A stretch of 64,000 nt of DNA from JACKNG01 sp040220855 (GTDB lineage Bacteria; Pseudomonadota; Gammaproteobacteria; Ga0077536), in the NCBI GenBank assembly GCA_040220855.1, contig JAVJVZ010000054.1, positions 1 through 64,000 on the forward strand, given 5' to 3'. Below, piece by piece: positions 25,884 to 33,706 of the stretch (positions are counted from its first letter, which is position 1; every line of letters begins with the position of its first letter). The notes beneath the pieces are model-generated. The model was given only the letters and a program-made list of their open reading frames with translations, did no database searches and was not told the origin of the DNA. A program made the position numbers and the translations under genes.

Positions 25884-26327
25884 ATGGCGCGACGCCCCGG
25901 CAACCAGGGACGCATCCGCGCGCGGCGCTGCGCGGTGCAGGCGTTGTACCAGTGGCAGATGACCGCGCACGCGCCGCCCGACATCATCAAGGAGTTCGTC
26001 GCCGACCGCGAGCTCGTCAACGTCGATCTCGATTACTTCGAATTGCTCGTGCGCGAGGTGCCACGCCAGTTCGAGACCCTCAAGGGAGATCTCGCGAGCT
26101 GCCTCGATCGCGAGTGGGGCAAGCTTGACCCGGTCGAGCGCAGCGTACTGCTCATCGGCGCCTACGAGATGCGCAACTGTCTCGAAATGCCGTTCCGCGT
26201 GGTGATCAACGAAGGCGTGGAGCTGTGCAAGATGTTCGGCACCGCCGAGGGCCACCGCTACGTCAACGGCGTGCTCGATCGGCTCGCCCAGGCCCAGCGC
26301 GCGGTGGAGATCGCCGCCTCGCACTGA
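25884..26327 (+). CDS. nusB: Transcription antitermination protein NusB
   Basis: NusB binds boxA RNA with NusE (S10) in rRNA antitermination. The ATG at 25884 gives 147 residues starting MARRPGNQGRIRARRCAVQ, with the arginine-rich RNA-contact region and the segment ARRCAVQALYQWQMT. It also carries ERSVLLIGAYEM and VINEGVELCK. The same frame is open further upstream inside ribH coding sequence, which is not real. It lies between ribH and thiL as in most gammaproteobacteria. Confidence 0.97.
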   Translation: MARRPGNQGRIRARRCAVQALYQWQMTAHAPPDIIKEFVADRELVNVDLDYFELLVREVPRQFETLKGDLASCLDREWGKLDPVERSVLLIGAYEMRNCLEMPFRVVINEGVELCKMFGTAEGHRYVNGVLDRLAQAQRAVEIAASH

Positions 26328-26384
26328 GCGACGATGTCGCCGTCAAGTCGTCGGCACCAATCCCGCGGCCAGGCCGCTTGATCG

Positions 26385-27344
26385 ATGGACGAGTTCGAAC
26401 TCATCACGCGCTGCTTCGCCCCGCTCGGCACGGATGCACGTGACGTCGTCCTCGGTATCGGTGACGATGCCGCGGTGCTTGCAGTACCGCCGGGGCACAC
26501 GCTTGCCGTGGCCGTCGACACGCTGGTCAACGGTGTTCATTTTCCCGCTGATATCGCGCCGGCCGATCTCGGCTACCGCGTTGCCGCGGTGAACCTGAGC
26601 GACCTCGCCGCGATGGGCGCAGAGCCGCGTTGGGCGACCCTCGCGCTGACCCTGCCGGCGGCCGAGCCGGCGTGGGTGGAGACCTTTGCGGGCGGGCTCG
26701 CCGATGCCTGTGCCCCGCACGGTGTGGCGCTGGTCGGCGGCGACACCACGCGTGGACCGCTCTGTGTGACCGTGCAGCTCATGGGCCTGCTCGAGCGGGC
26801 ACCGCTGACACGCGCCGGCGCGCAGGCCGGGGACGTCGTCCTCGTGTCGGGCTCGCTCGGCGACGCGCGCGCCGCGCTCGATTGCCTCGATGCGGCGGTG
26901 ACCGGGCGCGCGAACGACGACGTCACCGCGCTCCGGGCGCGCTATTTCCGCCCCGCGGCGCGGGTCGCGCTGGGCCGCGCCCTGGCTCCGCTCGCCCATG
27001 CTGCGATCGACGTCTCGGACGGCCTGCTGGCCGATCTCGGACATCTCGCGCAGGCCAGCAACGTCGCCATCACCGTGCGCCTCGATCAGCTGCCGCTGTC
27101 AGCGGCGCTCGTGCGCCACTGCGCGCGCGAGCAGGCGCTCGAGTACGCTGCCAGCGGCGGTGACGACTACGAACTGGCGTTGTGCGTGCCGCGCTCAGCG
27201 TGCGCGGCGGCGCGTGCGGCGGCCGCGAGGCTCGGCGTGCCGCTCACGGCAATTGGCGAAGTCACGGCAGGGCGTGGCGTGCGCTGCCTCGATGCTGATG
27301 GCGCCGAACGCAGGTTCGCCGCGGGCGGCTACCGGCATTTCTGA
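26385..27344 (+). CDS. thiL: Thiamine-monophosphate kinase
   Basis: ThiL phosphorylates thiamine monophosphate to the active pyrophosphate cofactor. The 319-residue protein has the family's GIGDDAAVL motif near residue 24, VNLSDLAAMGAEP, and VGGDTTRGP. These metal and ATP-binding segments belong to the PurM/SelD-like fold. It starts 57 bp after nusB and closes the nrdR-rib-nusB-thiL cluster. A convergent gene begins 16 bp beyond its stop. Confidence 0.97.
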   Translation: MDEFELITRCFAPLGTDARDVVLGIGDDAAVLAVPPGHTLAVAVDTLVNGVHFPADIAPADLGYRVAAVNLSDLAAMGAEPRWATLALTLPAAEPAWVETFAGGLADACAPHGVALVGGDTTRGPLCVTVQLMGLLERAPLTRAGAQAGDVVLVSGSLGDARAALDCLDAAVTGRANDDVTALRARYFRPAARVALGRALAPLAHAAIDVSDGLLADLGHLAQASNVAITVRLDQLPLSAALVRHCAREQALEYAASGGDDYELALCVPRSACAAARAAAARLGVPLTAIGEVTAGRGVRCLDADGAERRFAAGGYRHF

Positions 27345-27360
27345 GGCCGTGCCGGGCCCT

Positions 27361-27906
27361 TCACAGGCGCACGTAGCCCGCCTGCTGCAGACGCTCGATC
27401 TCGTCGCCTGCCCATGGCACCAGCTCGATGAACGGCGGCACCTCGCTGGCATCGATGCCGCGGCGCGCGGCAGTGGCCGCGCACATCTTGAAATCGAGCA
27501 CGCCGGCGGCGTCGAGTGCCGCCGCGCGTGCCACGATGTCGCCGTGACGCGCGGCATTGTGCCGGGCGAAGTATTCGACGTCGGGGCCATGCAGCACGAG
27601 CACGACTGCGGGCGGCTCGCCCGGCACGGCGGGCGTCGCAGCATGGACAGCGGCGGCACGCTCGAGCAGTGCACGCAGTTCGTCGGCGCTGTGGCCGGTG
27701 ACGTCGAAGTAGTAGCCCGCCGCAACCGGCCGTCGCTCGGGCGCGGGCAAGGCGTCAGCGGGCAGTGCGGCCGCAGGTTGCCGGAATGCCGCCGCCGGGG
27801 CTTCGGCATCCGAGTTGCGGGGATTGGATGTTCCCAGCCACGCGGCGAGCAGGGCGGTGGCCGTCGCCACGCTCACCAGGACGAGTGAATTACGTGCATT
27901 CTTCAT
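27361..27906 (-). CDS. Secreted DsrE-like protein of unknown function
   Basis: The ATG at 27906 gives 181 residues with an N-terminal hydrophobic segment (about 8-24), a signal peptide or membrane anchor. A Pro/Ala-rich linker follows, then a DsrE/DsrF-like domain. The latter is suggested by YYFDVTGHS, VVLVLHGPDVEYF, one cysteine in FKMCAATAARRGI and a C-terminal LQQAGYVRL. Family members include sulfur-relay proteins, but many are uncharacterised. The single cysteine (CAAT context) could be the functional residue. It faces the SoxYZ-like gene at 28114 across a 207-bp divergent region. Function is not known. Confidence 0.65.
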   Translation of the reverse strand: MKNARNSLVLVSVATATALLAAWLGTSNPRNSDAEAPAAAFRQPAAALPADALPAPERRPVAAGYYFDVTGHSADELRALLERAAAVHAATPAVPGEPPAVVLVLHGPDVEYFARHNAARHGDIVARAAALDAAGVLDFKMCAATAARRGIDASEVPPFIELVPWAGDEIERLQQAGYVRL

Positions 27907-27989
27907 GATCGGGGATCCGGGCCGGGACGGACTGCGCGCGTTGTCAGCCGGCCGCCGCCGGCACGGCCGGGCGCGGACCACGCCAGCAA

Positions 27990-28018
27990 TTGTCACCTGG
28001 CTGGGCAGACATTACCGT
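27990..28018 (+). promoter_or_regulatory. Possible promoter and small palindrome before the SoxYZ-like gene
   Basis: TTGTCA (27990-27995, five of six to the -35 consensus) lies 17 bp from TACCGT (28013-28018, a poor -10). The -10 region is inside the perfect 5-1-5 palindrome ATTACCGTAAT (28011-28021), which could be an operator. The leader to the ATG at 28114 would be about 90 nt. Confidence 0.35.
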
Positions 28019-28113
28019 AATGCCGCGCGCACCGCGATGAAACCGCTGGCGACGCGCCTGGTCTGAACAACAGGTCCCGCGCCGCGGACCGAGCCGACTA
28101 CGGGAGAGGACTC

Positions 28114-28914
28114 ATGTTTCGCACTGCACACCTGCTACTCGGCTGCTGGCTGATGCTGGTGGCTGCGCCGGCGCTCGCGCAGCAGTCGGCCATCGACATC
28201 TGGGCGACCCTGCTCAAACCGAAGTACTTCGGCGATACCGAGCTCGTCGAGGGGCGTTCGGTCATCGACATGAAGACGCCCTACCGCGCCGAGGACGCGG
28301 CGTTCACGCCGGTCTCGATCACCGCGGCCATGCCACAGACCCCACAGCGCTACATCGAGAAGCTGTACCTGTTCGTCGAGAATAATCCGCAGCCGCTGGT
28401 CGGCATCTTCACCCTGACGCCGTCGATGGGGCGCGCCGATCTCGCCATGCGTGTGCGCATCGACCAGTACACCAACGTGCACGCGGTGGCGGTGCTGAAC
28501 ACCGGCGAACATCACCTGGTGACGAATTTCGTCAAGGCCTCGGGCGGCTGCTCGGCGCCGCTCGCGGCGGATTTCGCGGAGGCGATGGAGCATATCGGCG
28601 AGATGAAATTCCGCACCGTCGGCGAGCCGCGCGAGGATGACCTGCGTATCGGCCAGTTCATGCTCAGCCATCCCAACGTGACCGGGATGCAGAAGGATCA
28701 GAAGACCCAGCTCATCCGTCCCGAGCACTACGTCAAGACCATCAAGCTCTACCGCGGCGACACGCTGTTGATGACCGCCGAGACCGGTTTCTCGGTCAGC
28801 GCCGATCCGAGTTTCCGCTTCTTCTTTCGCGATGACGGCGCGAGCGAGCTGCGCGCCGAGGTGGTCGACTCGAAAGGACTGACCTGGGAACAGCGCTTCC
28901 CCATCAGCGGTTGA
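28114..28914 (+). CDS. SoxYZ-like carrier protein (quinoprotein dehydrogenase-associated type)
   Basis: The 266-residue protein has a Sec signal peptide ending ALAQQ (about residue 23). A SoxY-like domain follows, ending in a GGCSAP motif with Cys146. A C-terminal SoxZ-like domain (about 165-266) shows MQKDQKTQLIRPEHYVK and a typical FFFRDD strand. In thiosulfate oxidation SoxY's GGCGG cysteine carries the substrate and SoxZ assists. Fused SoxYZ proteins of this type are usually found beside PQQ-dependent dehydrogenases, and their exact role is unclear. No soxAX, soxB or quinoprotein gene is in the window. GGAGAGGA precedes the ATG. Confidence 0.8.
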   Translation: MFRTAHLLLGCWLMLVAAPALAQQSAIDIWATLLKPKYFGDTELVEGRSVIDMKTPYRAEDAAFTPVSITAAMPQTPQRYIEKLYLFVENNPQPLVGIFTLTPSMGRADLAMRVRIDQYTNVHAVAVLNTGEHHLVTNFVKASGGCSAPLAADFAEAMEHIGEMKFRTVGEPREDDLRIGQFMLSHPNVTGMQKDQKTQLIRPEHYVKTIKLYRGDTLLMTAETGFSVSADPSFRFFFRDDGASELRAEVVDSKGLTWEQRFPISG

Positions 28915-28944
28915 GGCCACGCCGCGCGCGCCACTGCGATCGGC

Positions 28945-28950
28945 TAGAAT
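28945..28950 (+). promoter_or_regulatory. -10 element before the aldolase gene
   Basis: TAGAAT is a five-of-six match to the sigma-70 -10 consensus, 31 bp before the ATG at 28982. No clear -35 is visible at 16-18 bp. Confidence 0.4.
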
Positions 28951-28981
28951 CGACGCCCATGATCGCTTCGCGCAACACCGC

Positions 28982-29746
28982 ATGAACCAGCGCTTCCGCC
29001 AGCGGCTGCGCGCAGGCGAGGTGCTGTTCGGCACCATGGTCACGCTCGATGCGTCGGAGATCGTCGAGCTGCTCTGTCATGTCGGCTTCGACTGGCTGTT
29101 CCTCGAGACCGAGCACGCACCGCTCCTGCCGGATGCGGTTCAACGCGTGGTGCAGGCGGCCCGCGACACGCCGTGCATCGTGCGCCTGTCGCGCAGCGAC
29201 GAGATTTCGATCAAGCGTGCGCTCGACGCCGGTGCCGCCGGTATCATGGTGCCGCAGGTGAATTCCGCCGCGCACGCCCGTCTCGTCGTCAGCTACGCCA
29301 AGTATGCACCGATGGGCTCGCGGGGAATCGGTCTGAACCGCGCCAGCATGTACGGTCTCGATTTCGCCGATTACCTCGCCAATGCCAACGAGGGCACCAC
29401 CGTGGTGGTGCAGGCCGAGCACGTCGACGCGGTCGAGAACATCGAGGAGATCTGCGACGTTGAGGGCATCGACGCGGTGCTCATCGGTCCCTACGATCTG
29501 TCCGCCAGCATGAACCGTACGGGGCGTCTCGACGATCGCGAAGTACAGGCGGCCATCGCGCACGTGCGCGACACCTGCCGCGCCCGCGGCGTGCGGCTCG
29601 GTTTCTACGGCATTACCCCCGATCTCGTCACCCCGCGCATCGCCGAGGGCTACAACCTGCTCTGTTGCAGCGCCGACATCGCGTTGCTCGCGGCCGGCGC
29701 GCGCGAACTCGTCGCCACCCTGCGTGGCCAGGAGCCGTCTCCATGA
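28982..29746 (+). CDS. HpcH/HpaI-family class II aldolase
   Basis: This 254-residue protein belongs to the metal-dependent HpcH/HpaI family that cleaves 4-hydroxy-2-oxo acids to pyruvate and an aldehyde. Visible motifs are FLETEHAPL (catalytic-region Glu/His), GAAGIMVPQVNS and IGPYDLSASM (metal and phosphate-like loops). The substrate cannot be read from sequence; 2-keto-3-deoxy-sugar acid and 4-hydroxy-2-oxovalerate-type aldolases are possible. Its stop overlaps the start of the RraA-family gene as ATGA, so the two are translated together and probably act in one pathway. Confidence 0.85.
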   Translation: MNQRFRQRLRAGEVLFGTMVTLDASEIVELLCHVGFDWLFLETEHAPLLPDAVQRVVQAARDTPCIVRLSRSDEISIKRALDAGAAGIMVPQVNSAAHARLVVSYAKYAPMGSRGIGLNRASMYGLDFADYLANANEGTTVVVQAEHVDAVENIEEICDVEGIDAVLIGPYDLSASMNRTGRLDDREVQAAIAHVRDTCRARGVRLGFYGITPDLVTPRIAEGYNLLCCSADIALLAAGARELVATLRGQEPSP

Positions 29747-30399
29747 ATGCCGCCTTACGCGAGGCCCTGCTCGCGCTCGATACCTCCGTTCTCGCCGATG
29801 CCGACAAGTCCCTGCGCGTGATGGGGCCGGAGCTGCGCCCGCTGGCGCCCGGCCTGAAGCTGCTCGGTATCGCCCGCACGGTGGTGGCGGAAGAGGATTT
29901 CCTCACCGTCATCCGGGCGATTGACGAATCCGCCCCGGGCGAGGTGCTGGTGGTCGATACGCGCGGCAGCCGCCGCGCCGTGCTCGGCGAACTGTTCTCG
30001 ATCGAGGCGCGCCGGCGCGGGCTCGCCGGTATCGTCGTCGATGGTCCGGTGCGCGACGTGGCCACGCTGCGCTCGCTCGATCTGCCGGTATGGGCGCGCA
30101 GTCATTGTCCGTGCGCGGGCACGACGCAGCGACTGTTCGCGACCCAGGTGCCGGTGCAGTGCGGTGGCGTCGAAGTCGCGCCCGGCGACGTGCTCGTCGG
30201 TGACGATGACGGCATCATCGTCGCGAGCGCGGCCGAGCTCGCCCAGCTCGCGCCACGCGCGCAGGCCATCGCCGCGGCCGAGGCCGAACTGCGCCGGCGC
30301 ATGGCGGGTGGCGACGGCCTGATCACCATGTTGAACTACGCCGAGCACCGTGCCGCGATCGAGCGCGGCGAGGAAAGCGCACTTGCGTTCAGGCTGTGA
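29743..30399 (+). CDS. RraA / HMG-aldolase family protein
   Basis: The ATG at 29743 overlaps the aldolase stop by 4 bp and gives 218 residues. The family fold is shown by VLVVDTRGSRRAVLGEL and VVDGPVRDVATL, which contain the conserved Gly-x-x-Arg-Asp type active-site residues. VLVGDDDGIIV follows. Relatives are 4-carboxy-4-hydroxy-2-oxoadipate or HMG aldolases, oxaloacetate decarboxylases and the RNase E regulator RraA. Pairing with an HpaI-family aldolase makes an enzyme of oxo-acid catabolism more likely than RraA proper. Confidence 0.8.
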   Translation: MNAALREALLALDTSVLADADKSLRVMGPELRPLAPGLKLLGIARTVVAEEDFLTVIRAIDESAPGEVLVVDTRGSRRAVLGELFSIEARRRGLAGIVVDGPVRDVATLRSLDLPVWARSHCPCAGTTQRLFATQVPVQCGGVEVAPGDVLVGDDDGIIVASAAELAQLAPRAQAIAAAEAELRRRMAGGDGLITMLNYAEHRAAIERGEESALAFRL

Positions 30400-30763
30400 G
30401 CGCTGGGCGTGGCTGCTGCTCGTGGCTGCGGGTACCGTAGCGGCCGACGGGCCGACGGCGCACCTGCCGCCGGCGGTAGCCGACCTGGTCGGCCGGCTCG
30501 CCACCTGTACCGCGTACTATTTCAACGCCACGAACGCGCGCCCGATGGCCGAGTACGAAGCGCTCTACGGCGCCGGCGAGCGCTCGCGCAACCGCGCGTT
30601 GCGCTATCTCGACGCAGCCGACTTCGACCGCCTGGTCGGCGATGCCGCGACGGTGATGACCGCCATGACCGGAGGTGACTGGCGCCAGTTCGCCCGCGTG
30701 CAGGCGCGTTTCGGCGCGGACTGCGATGCTCTCGACGAATCCCCGCCTCCCGCAGGAGACTGA
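30383..30763 (+). CDS. Small secreted protein of unknown function
   Basis: I choose TTG at 30383 because AGGAAAG sits 5-10 bases upstream and the protein then begins with a clean signal peptide (LRSGCERWAWLLLVAAG, cleavage after VAADG). It gives 126 residues. An in-frame GTG at 30350 would put the start deeper in the preceding gene. The mature part has two cysteines (CTAYYFNAT and ADCDAL), probably a disulfide, and a helical Arg/Asp-rich middle. It overlaps the RraA-family gene by 17 bp and is followed by the cupin gene after 3 bp. I do not recognise the family. Confidence 0.6.
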   Translation: MRSGCERWAWLLLVAAGTVAADGPTAHLPPAVADLVGRLATCTAYYFNATNARPMAEYEALYGAGERSRNRALRYLDAADFDRLVGDAATVMTAMTGGDWRQFARVQARFGADCDALDESPPPAGD

Positions 30764-30766
30764 CCC

Positions 30767-31255
30767 ATGCACGACCACCGCAAGCGCGCGACGCGCGTCT
30801 CGCACCTGCTCCTTGTCGCCACGCTCCTGGCCGTTGTCGCCTTACCGGTGCCGGCCGAGCCGCCGATCCATCCGCCGCTGGTAGAGGTGACTCGTGTCGT
30901 CAGCGACGCCGATGGCACGACCCGCTTTGCGAGCGGTGCGGTGCCGCTCGCGCTGGCCGATTACGCACCGCCGGCGCCGCCGGTGGCGATCTCGCCGCAT
31001 CTCGACGCGACCGACCTGGCGTTCGTCTCCCTTGCCCCCGGCTACTTCGGCGACTGGCACCCGGCGCCACGCCGCCAGTACGGCCTGCTACTCGGCGGCA
31101 CGCTCGAAATCGAAACCGGTGACGGCGCGCGTAAGCGCTTCGGCAGCGGTAGCGTGTTTCTGCTCGAGGACGTCAGCGGGCGGGGACATCGCACGACCGT
31201 GGTCGGCGACGCGCCGGCGCTGATCGCGCTGGTCCCGGTCCCGGCCGGGCAGTGA
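30767..31255 (+). CDS. Secreted cupin-like protein
   Basis: The 162-residue protein has a signal peptide (hydrophobic core about 13-27, cleavage near VPAEP). The mature domain shows cupin strands: APGYFGDWHPAP with a histidine, YGLLLGGTLEIETGDG, and SVFLLEDVSGRGHRT with a second histidine. The pattern fits a single small cupin barrel, but the second motif is not complete enough to predict a metal site. CGCAGGAGA precedes the ATG. It ends the run that starts with the HpaI-type aldolase and converges on the DinB gene with a 10-bp gap. Confidence 0.65.
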   Translation: MHDHRKRATRVSHLLLVATLLAVVALPVPAEPPIHPPLVEVTRVVSDADGTTRFASGAVPLALADYAPPAPPVAISPHLDATDLAFVSLAPGYFGDWHPAPRRQYGLLLGGTLEIETGDGARKRFGSGSVFLLEDVSGRGHRTTVVGDAPALIALVPVPAGQ

Positions 31256-31265
31256 GCGGCTGCGC

Positions 31266-31778
31266 TCAGATGGTCGGCAACGGGGTGCGCGCGCTGCGCA
31301 GGAAATAGATCAGGTCCATCACCGGCGCGGCGAGACCGCGCCGCGTGAGCACGGTCGACACCTGGCCGCGGTGATGCGTCGCATGGTTGACCACGTGACT
31401 CAGGATCTCCGCTGGCGTGTTGCTGAACTCGGTACCGGCGAGCGTGCGGTAGTCGAGCGGCGCGAGGAGCGTCTCGTCGTCGTAGCGGCGCAGCCATTCC
31501 TGCCAGCGTCCCGCGGCGCGGTAGATGGCCTGCTCGAGGCGCGCCCGATCGACTTCGAGCTCGGTATCGAGGCGGTCGACGGTGAACGCTTCGCCGGTAC
31601 AGCGTCCGTACCAGACCTGCTCGACCAGCAGCAGGTGGTTGAGGGTACCGTGGGCAGAGCGGAAGAACAGGCCGTCGTCGGCCCGATAGTCGTCGTCGGC
31701 AAGCGGCAACAGGCTCTCGTAGAGTGCCTGGTAGGCCCACAGGTGGTATTCGGCGAGCAGCGCGAGCTGCGTGTTCAT
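31266..31778 (-). CDS. DinB family protein
   Basis: The ATG at 31778 gives 170 residues of the DinB/YfiT four-helix-bundle fold. Three histidines sit where the family binds a metal: HGTLNHLLLVEQVWYGR in the first half and NHATHHRGQVSTVL in the second. The N-terminal LLAEYHLWAYQALYESL helix is typical. Some relatives are mycothiol- or bacillithiol-dependent transferases, but most in Proteobacteria have no known role. The gene stands alone between convergent and divergent neighbours. Confidence 0.85.
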   Translation of the reverse strand: MNTQLALLAEYHLWAYQALYESLLPLADDDYRADDGLFFRSAHGTLNHLLLVEQVWYGRCTGEAFTVDRLDTELEVDRARLEQAIYRAAGRWQEWLRRYDDETLLAPLDYRTLAGTEFSNTPAEILSHVVNHATHHRGQVSTVLTRRGLAAPVMDLIYFLRSARTPLPTI

Positions 31779-31857
31779 GCGGGCTCTCCCCGGGTGGGCT
31801 CGACGACACCCGCGGCAGTGTAGCGCGCTGCGCGTGGCGCCGCAGCGGGCACATGGT

Positions 31858-31887
31858 TTGCCGCTGTGATCGCGGGCAACGTAAGAT
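31858..31887 (+). promoter_or_regulatory. Possible sigma-70 promoter for the ThDP-enzyme gene
   Basis: TTGCCG (31858-31863) and TAAGAT (31882-31887) are each four-of-six matches and are 18 bp apart. They lie about 57 bp before the ATG at 31945, in the 166-bp divergent region shared with the DinB gene. Confidence 0.4.
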
Positions 31888-31944
31888 GGCGGACCGTCGT
31901 GGTCGCCACGCGTGAGCACGCTTTCAGCCAGCAAGGAACCATCG

Positions 31945-33516
31945 ATGAACGGAGCCCATACGCTGCTCGAGACCCTGGTCGATGCCGGGGTCGAGATCTG
32001 CTTCGCCAATCCAGGCACGTCCGAAATGCACCTCGTCACAGCCATCGGCAAGACCGATCGCGTGCGCCCGATCCTGTGCCTGTTCGAGGGGGTGGTGAGC
32101 GGCGCGGCCGACGGTTACGCGCGCATGAGCGGCAAGCCCGCCATCACCCTGCTGCACCTCGGACCGGGCTACGCGAATGCCATGGCGAACCTGCACAACG
32201 CGCGCAAAGCGCATTCGGCGGTGGTCAACATCGTCGGCGATCACGCCGTGTGGCACCACCAGTACGATGCGCCGCTGACGTCCGATGTCCCCGGCCACGC
32301 GCGCTTGCAGTCGCACTGGGTGCGCACCTCGGAATCGGCGGAGGATCTCGCGCTCGCCGGGGCCGAGGCGGTACAGGCGGCGCGCTCCGGCAGCGGTCGC
32401 ATCGCGACGCTCATCGTGCCTGCCAACCATGCCTGGGAGCCGGCCGAGCGCGCGCACGACCGTCTCGTTCCCGCGCCGCTCGACGCGGTACCGGCAGCGC
32501 GGATCGAGGAGGCTGCCACGGCGCTCGGCAGCGGGCGCCGCACTGCGTTCGTACTCGGTGCCGGCGCGCTGCGCGAGCCGGCGCTCGCTGCCGCCGGCCG
32601 TATCCATGCCGCGACGGGCGCGACGCTGTTGTGCGAGACGTTTCCGGCGCGGCTCGAGCGCGGCGCCGGGCGTGTCGCGCTCGCACGCATCCCGTACTTC
32701 GCCGAGCAGGCGATCGAGTTCCTCGCCGATTTCGAGCAGATGATTCTCGTCGGCGCGCAGGCGCCGGCTGCATTCTTCGCCTACCCGGGGGTCGCCAGCC
32801 TGCTGGCCCCGGAACACTGCACGATGATCTCCTTCGCAGGCGTCGACGACGACATCGCGGCCGCCATGCAGGCGCTCGCCGATGCCCTCGACGCGCCGCG
32901 AGAGTATGCGGTGCAGGAGCGCACGGTGCAGGAGCCGATCGGCACGGCATTGACGCCGGCCGCGATCGGCGACGTCATCTGCGCACACCTGCCCGAGCAT
33001 GCGATTGTCTCCGACGAAGGCATCACCTGCGGTCTCGAACTCTTCCTGCGCACGCAGGGCGCGCCCGCCCATGATTGGCTCGCCATCACCGGTGGCTCGA
33101 TCGGCCAGGGGCTTCCGGTCAGTTTCGGCGCCAGCATCGCCTGCCCGGAGCGCAAGGTGGTCGCATTCCAGGCCGATGGCAGCGCGATGTACACGGTACA
33201 GACGTTGTGGAGCATGGCGCGCGAAGACACCGACGTCACCGTGGTGCTGCTGAACAACAGCAGCTACGCCATCCTCAACGTCGAGCTGATGCGTCTGAAG
33301 ACCTCCGAACCGACGCCGAAGACCTTGTCGATGCTCGATCTCTCGCGCCCGGTCATCGATTGGTGCGACGTTGCGCACGGCATGGGGGTGAGCGCGACGC
33401 GGGTGGCTACGGTGGCGGAGTTCGATACGGCATTCGCTGGCGCCATGGCCACCCGCGGCCCGCGTCTCATCGAAGTGATGGTGGAGCAGAGCCTCGGCGG
33501 CGGACTGCGACGCTGA
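31945..33516 (+). CDS. Thiamine-diphosphate-dependent enzyme, acetolactate synthase large-subunit-like
   Basis: I choose ATG at 31945 because AAGGAA lies 8-9 bases upstream; an in-frame start at 31912 lacks this. The 522-residue protein has the ThDP enzyme layout. The PYR domain carries the activating glutamate in CLFEGVVSGAADGYAR. A central domain follows, then a PP domain with the cofactor motif QADGSAMYTVQTL...LLNNSSY. The usual GDGS is ADGS here. There is no adjacent small regulatory subunit. It resembles the benzoylformate-decarboxylase/acetolactate-synthase-like group, with no substrate assignable. Confidence 0.8.
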   Translation: MNGAHTLLETLVDAGVEICFANPGTSEMHLVTAIGKTDRVRPILCLFEGVVSGAADGYARMSGKPAITLLHLGPGYANAMANLHNARKAHSAVVNIVGDHAVWHHQYDAPLTSDVPGHARLQSHWVRTSESAEDLALAGAEAVQAARSGSGRIATLIVPANHAWEPAERAHDRLVPAPLDAVPAARIEEAATALGSGRRTAFVLGAGALREPALAAAGRIHAATGATLLCETFPARLERGAGRVALARIPYFAEQAIEFLADFEQMILVGAQAPAAFFAYPGVASLLAPEHCTMISFAGVDDDIAAAMQALADALDAPREYAVQERTVQEPIGTALTPAAIGDVICAHLPEHAIVSDEGITCGLELFLRTQGAPAHDWLAITGGSIGQGLPVSFGASIACPERKVVAFQADGSAMYTVQTLWSMAREDTDVTVVLLNNSSYAILNVELMRLKTSEPTPKTLSMLDLSRPVIDWCDVAHGMGVSATRVATVAEFDTAFAGAMATRGPRLIEVMVEQSLGGGLRR

Positions 33517-33568
33517 TCCGGGCGTCTGCGCCGGCCTGGGGATCGCGCCCGCGATTATCCCTGCACGC

Positions 33569-33619
33569 CGCCGCTCCTGGACATCCGTGGTGGCGGTGCA
33601 GTTCCTGCCAGGAGCGGCG
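33569..33619. repeat. 12-bp perfect inverted repeat with 27-nt loop
   Basis: CGCCGCTCCTGG (33569-33580) pairs exactly with CCAGGAGCGGCG (33608-33619). It lies in the 190-bp gap between two convergent genes (ThDP enzyme and PilZ protein), so a bidirectional transcription terminator is the simplest reading. No T run follows on either strand, and the loop is long for a terminator. Confidence 0.5.
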
Positions 33620-33706
33620 CCACGGCCTGCGAATTGCGTCTTGCCACGCTCACCGCGGAGCCGCCACGGTGTTTGACGAGGTGATTCTGAGCGCAGTCCC
33701 GAGCGC

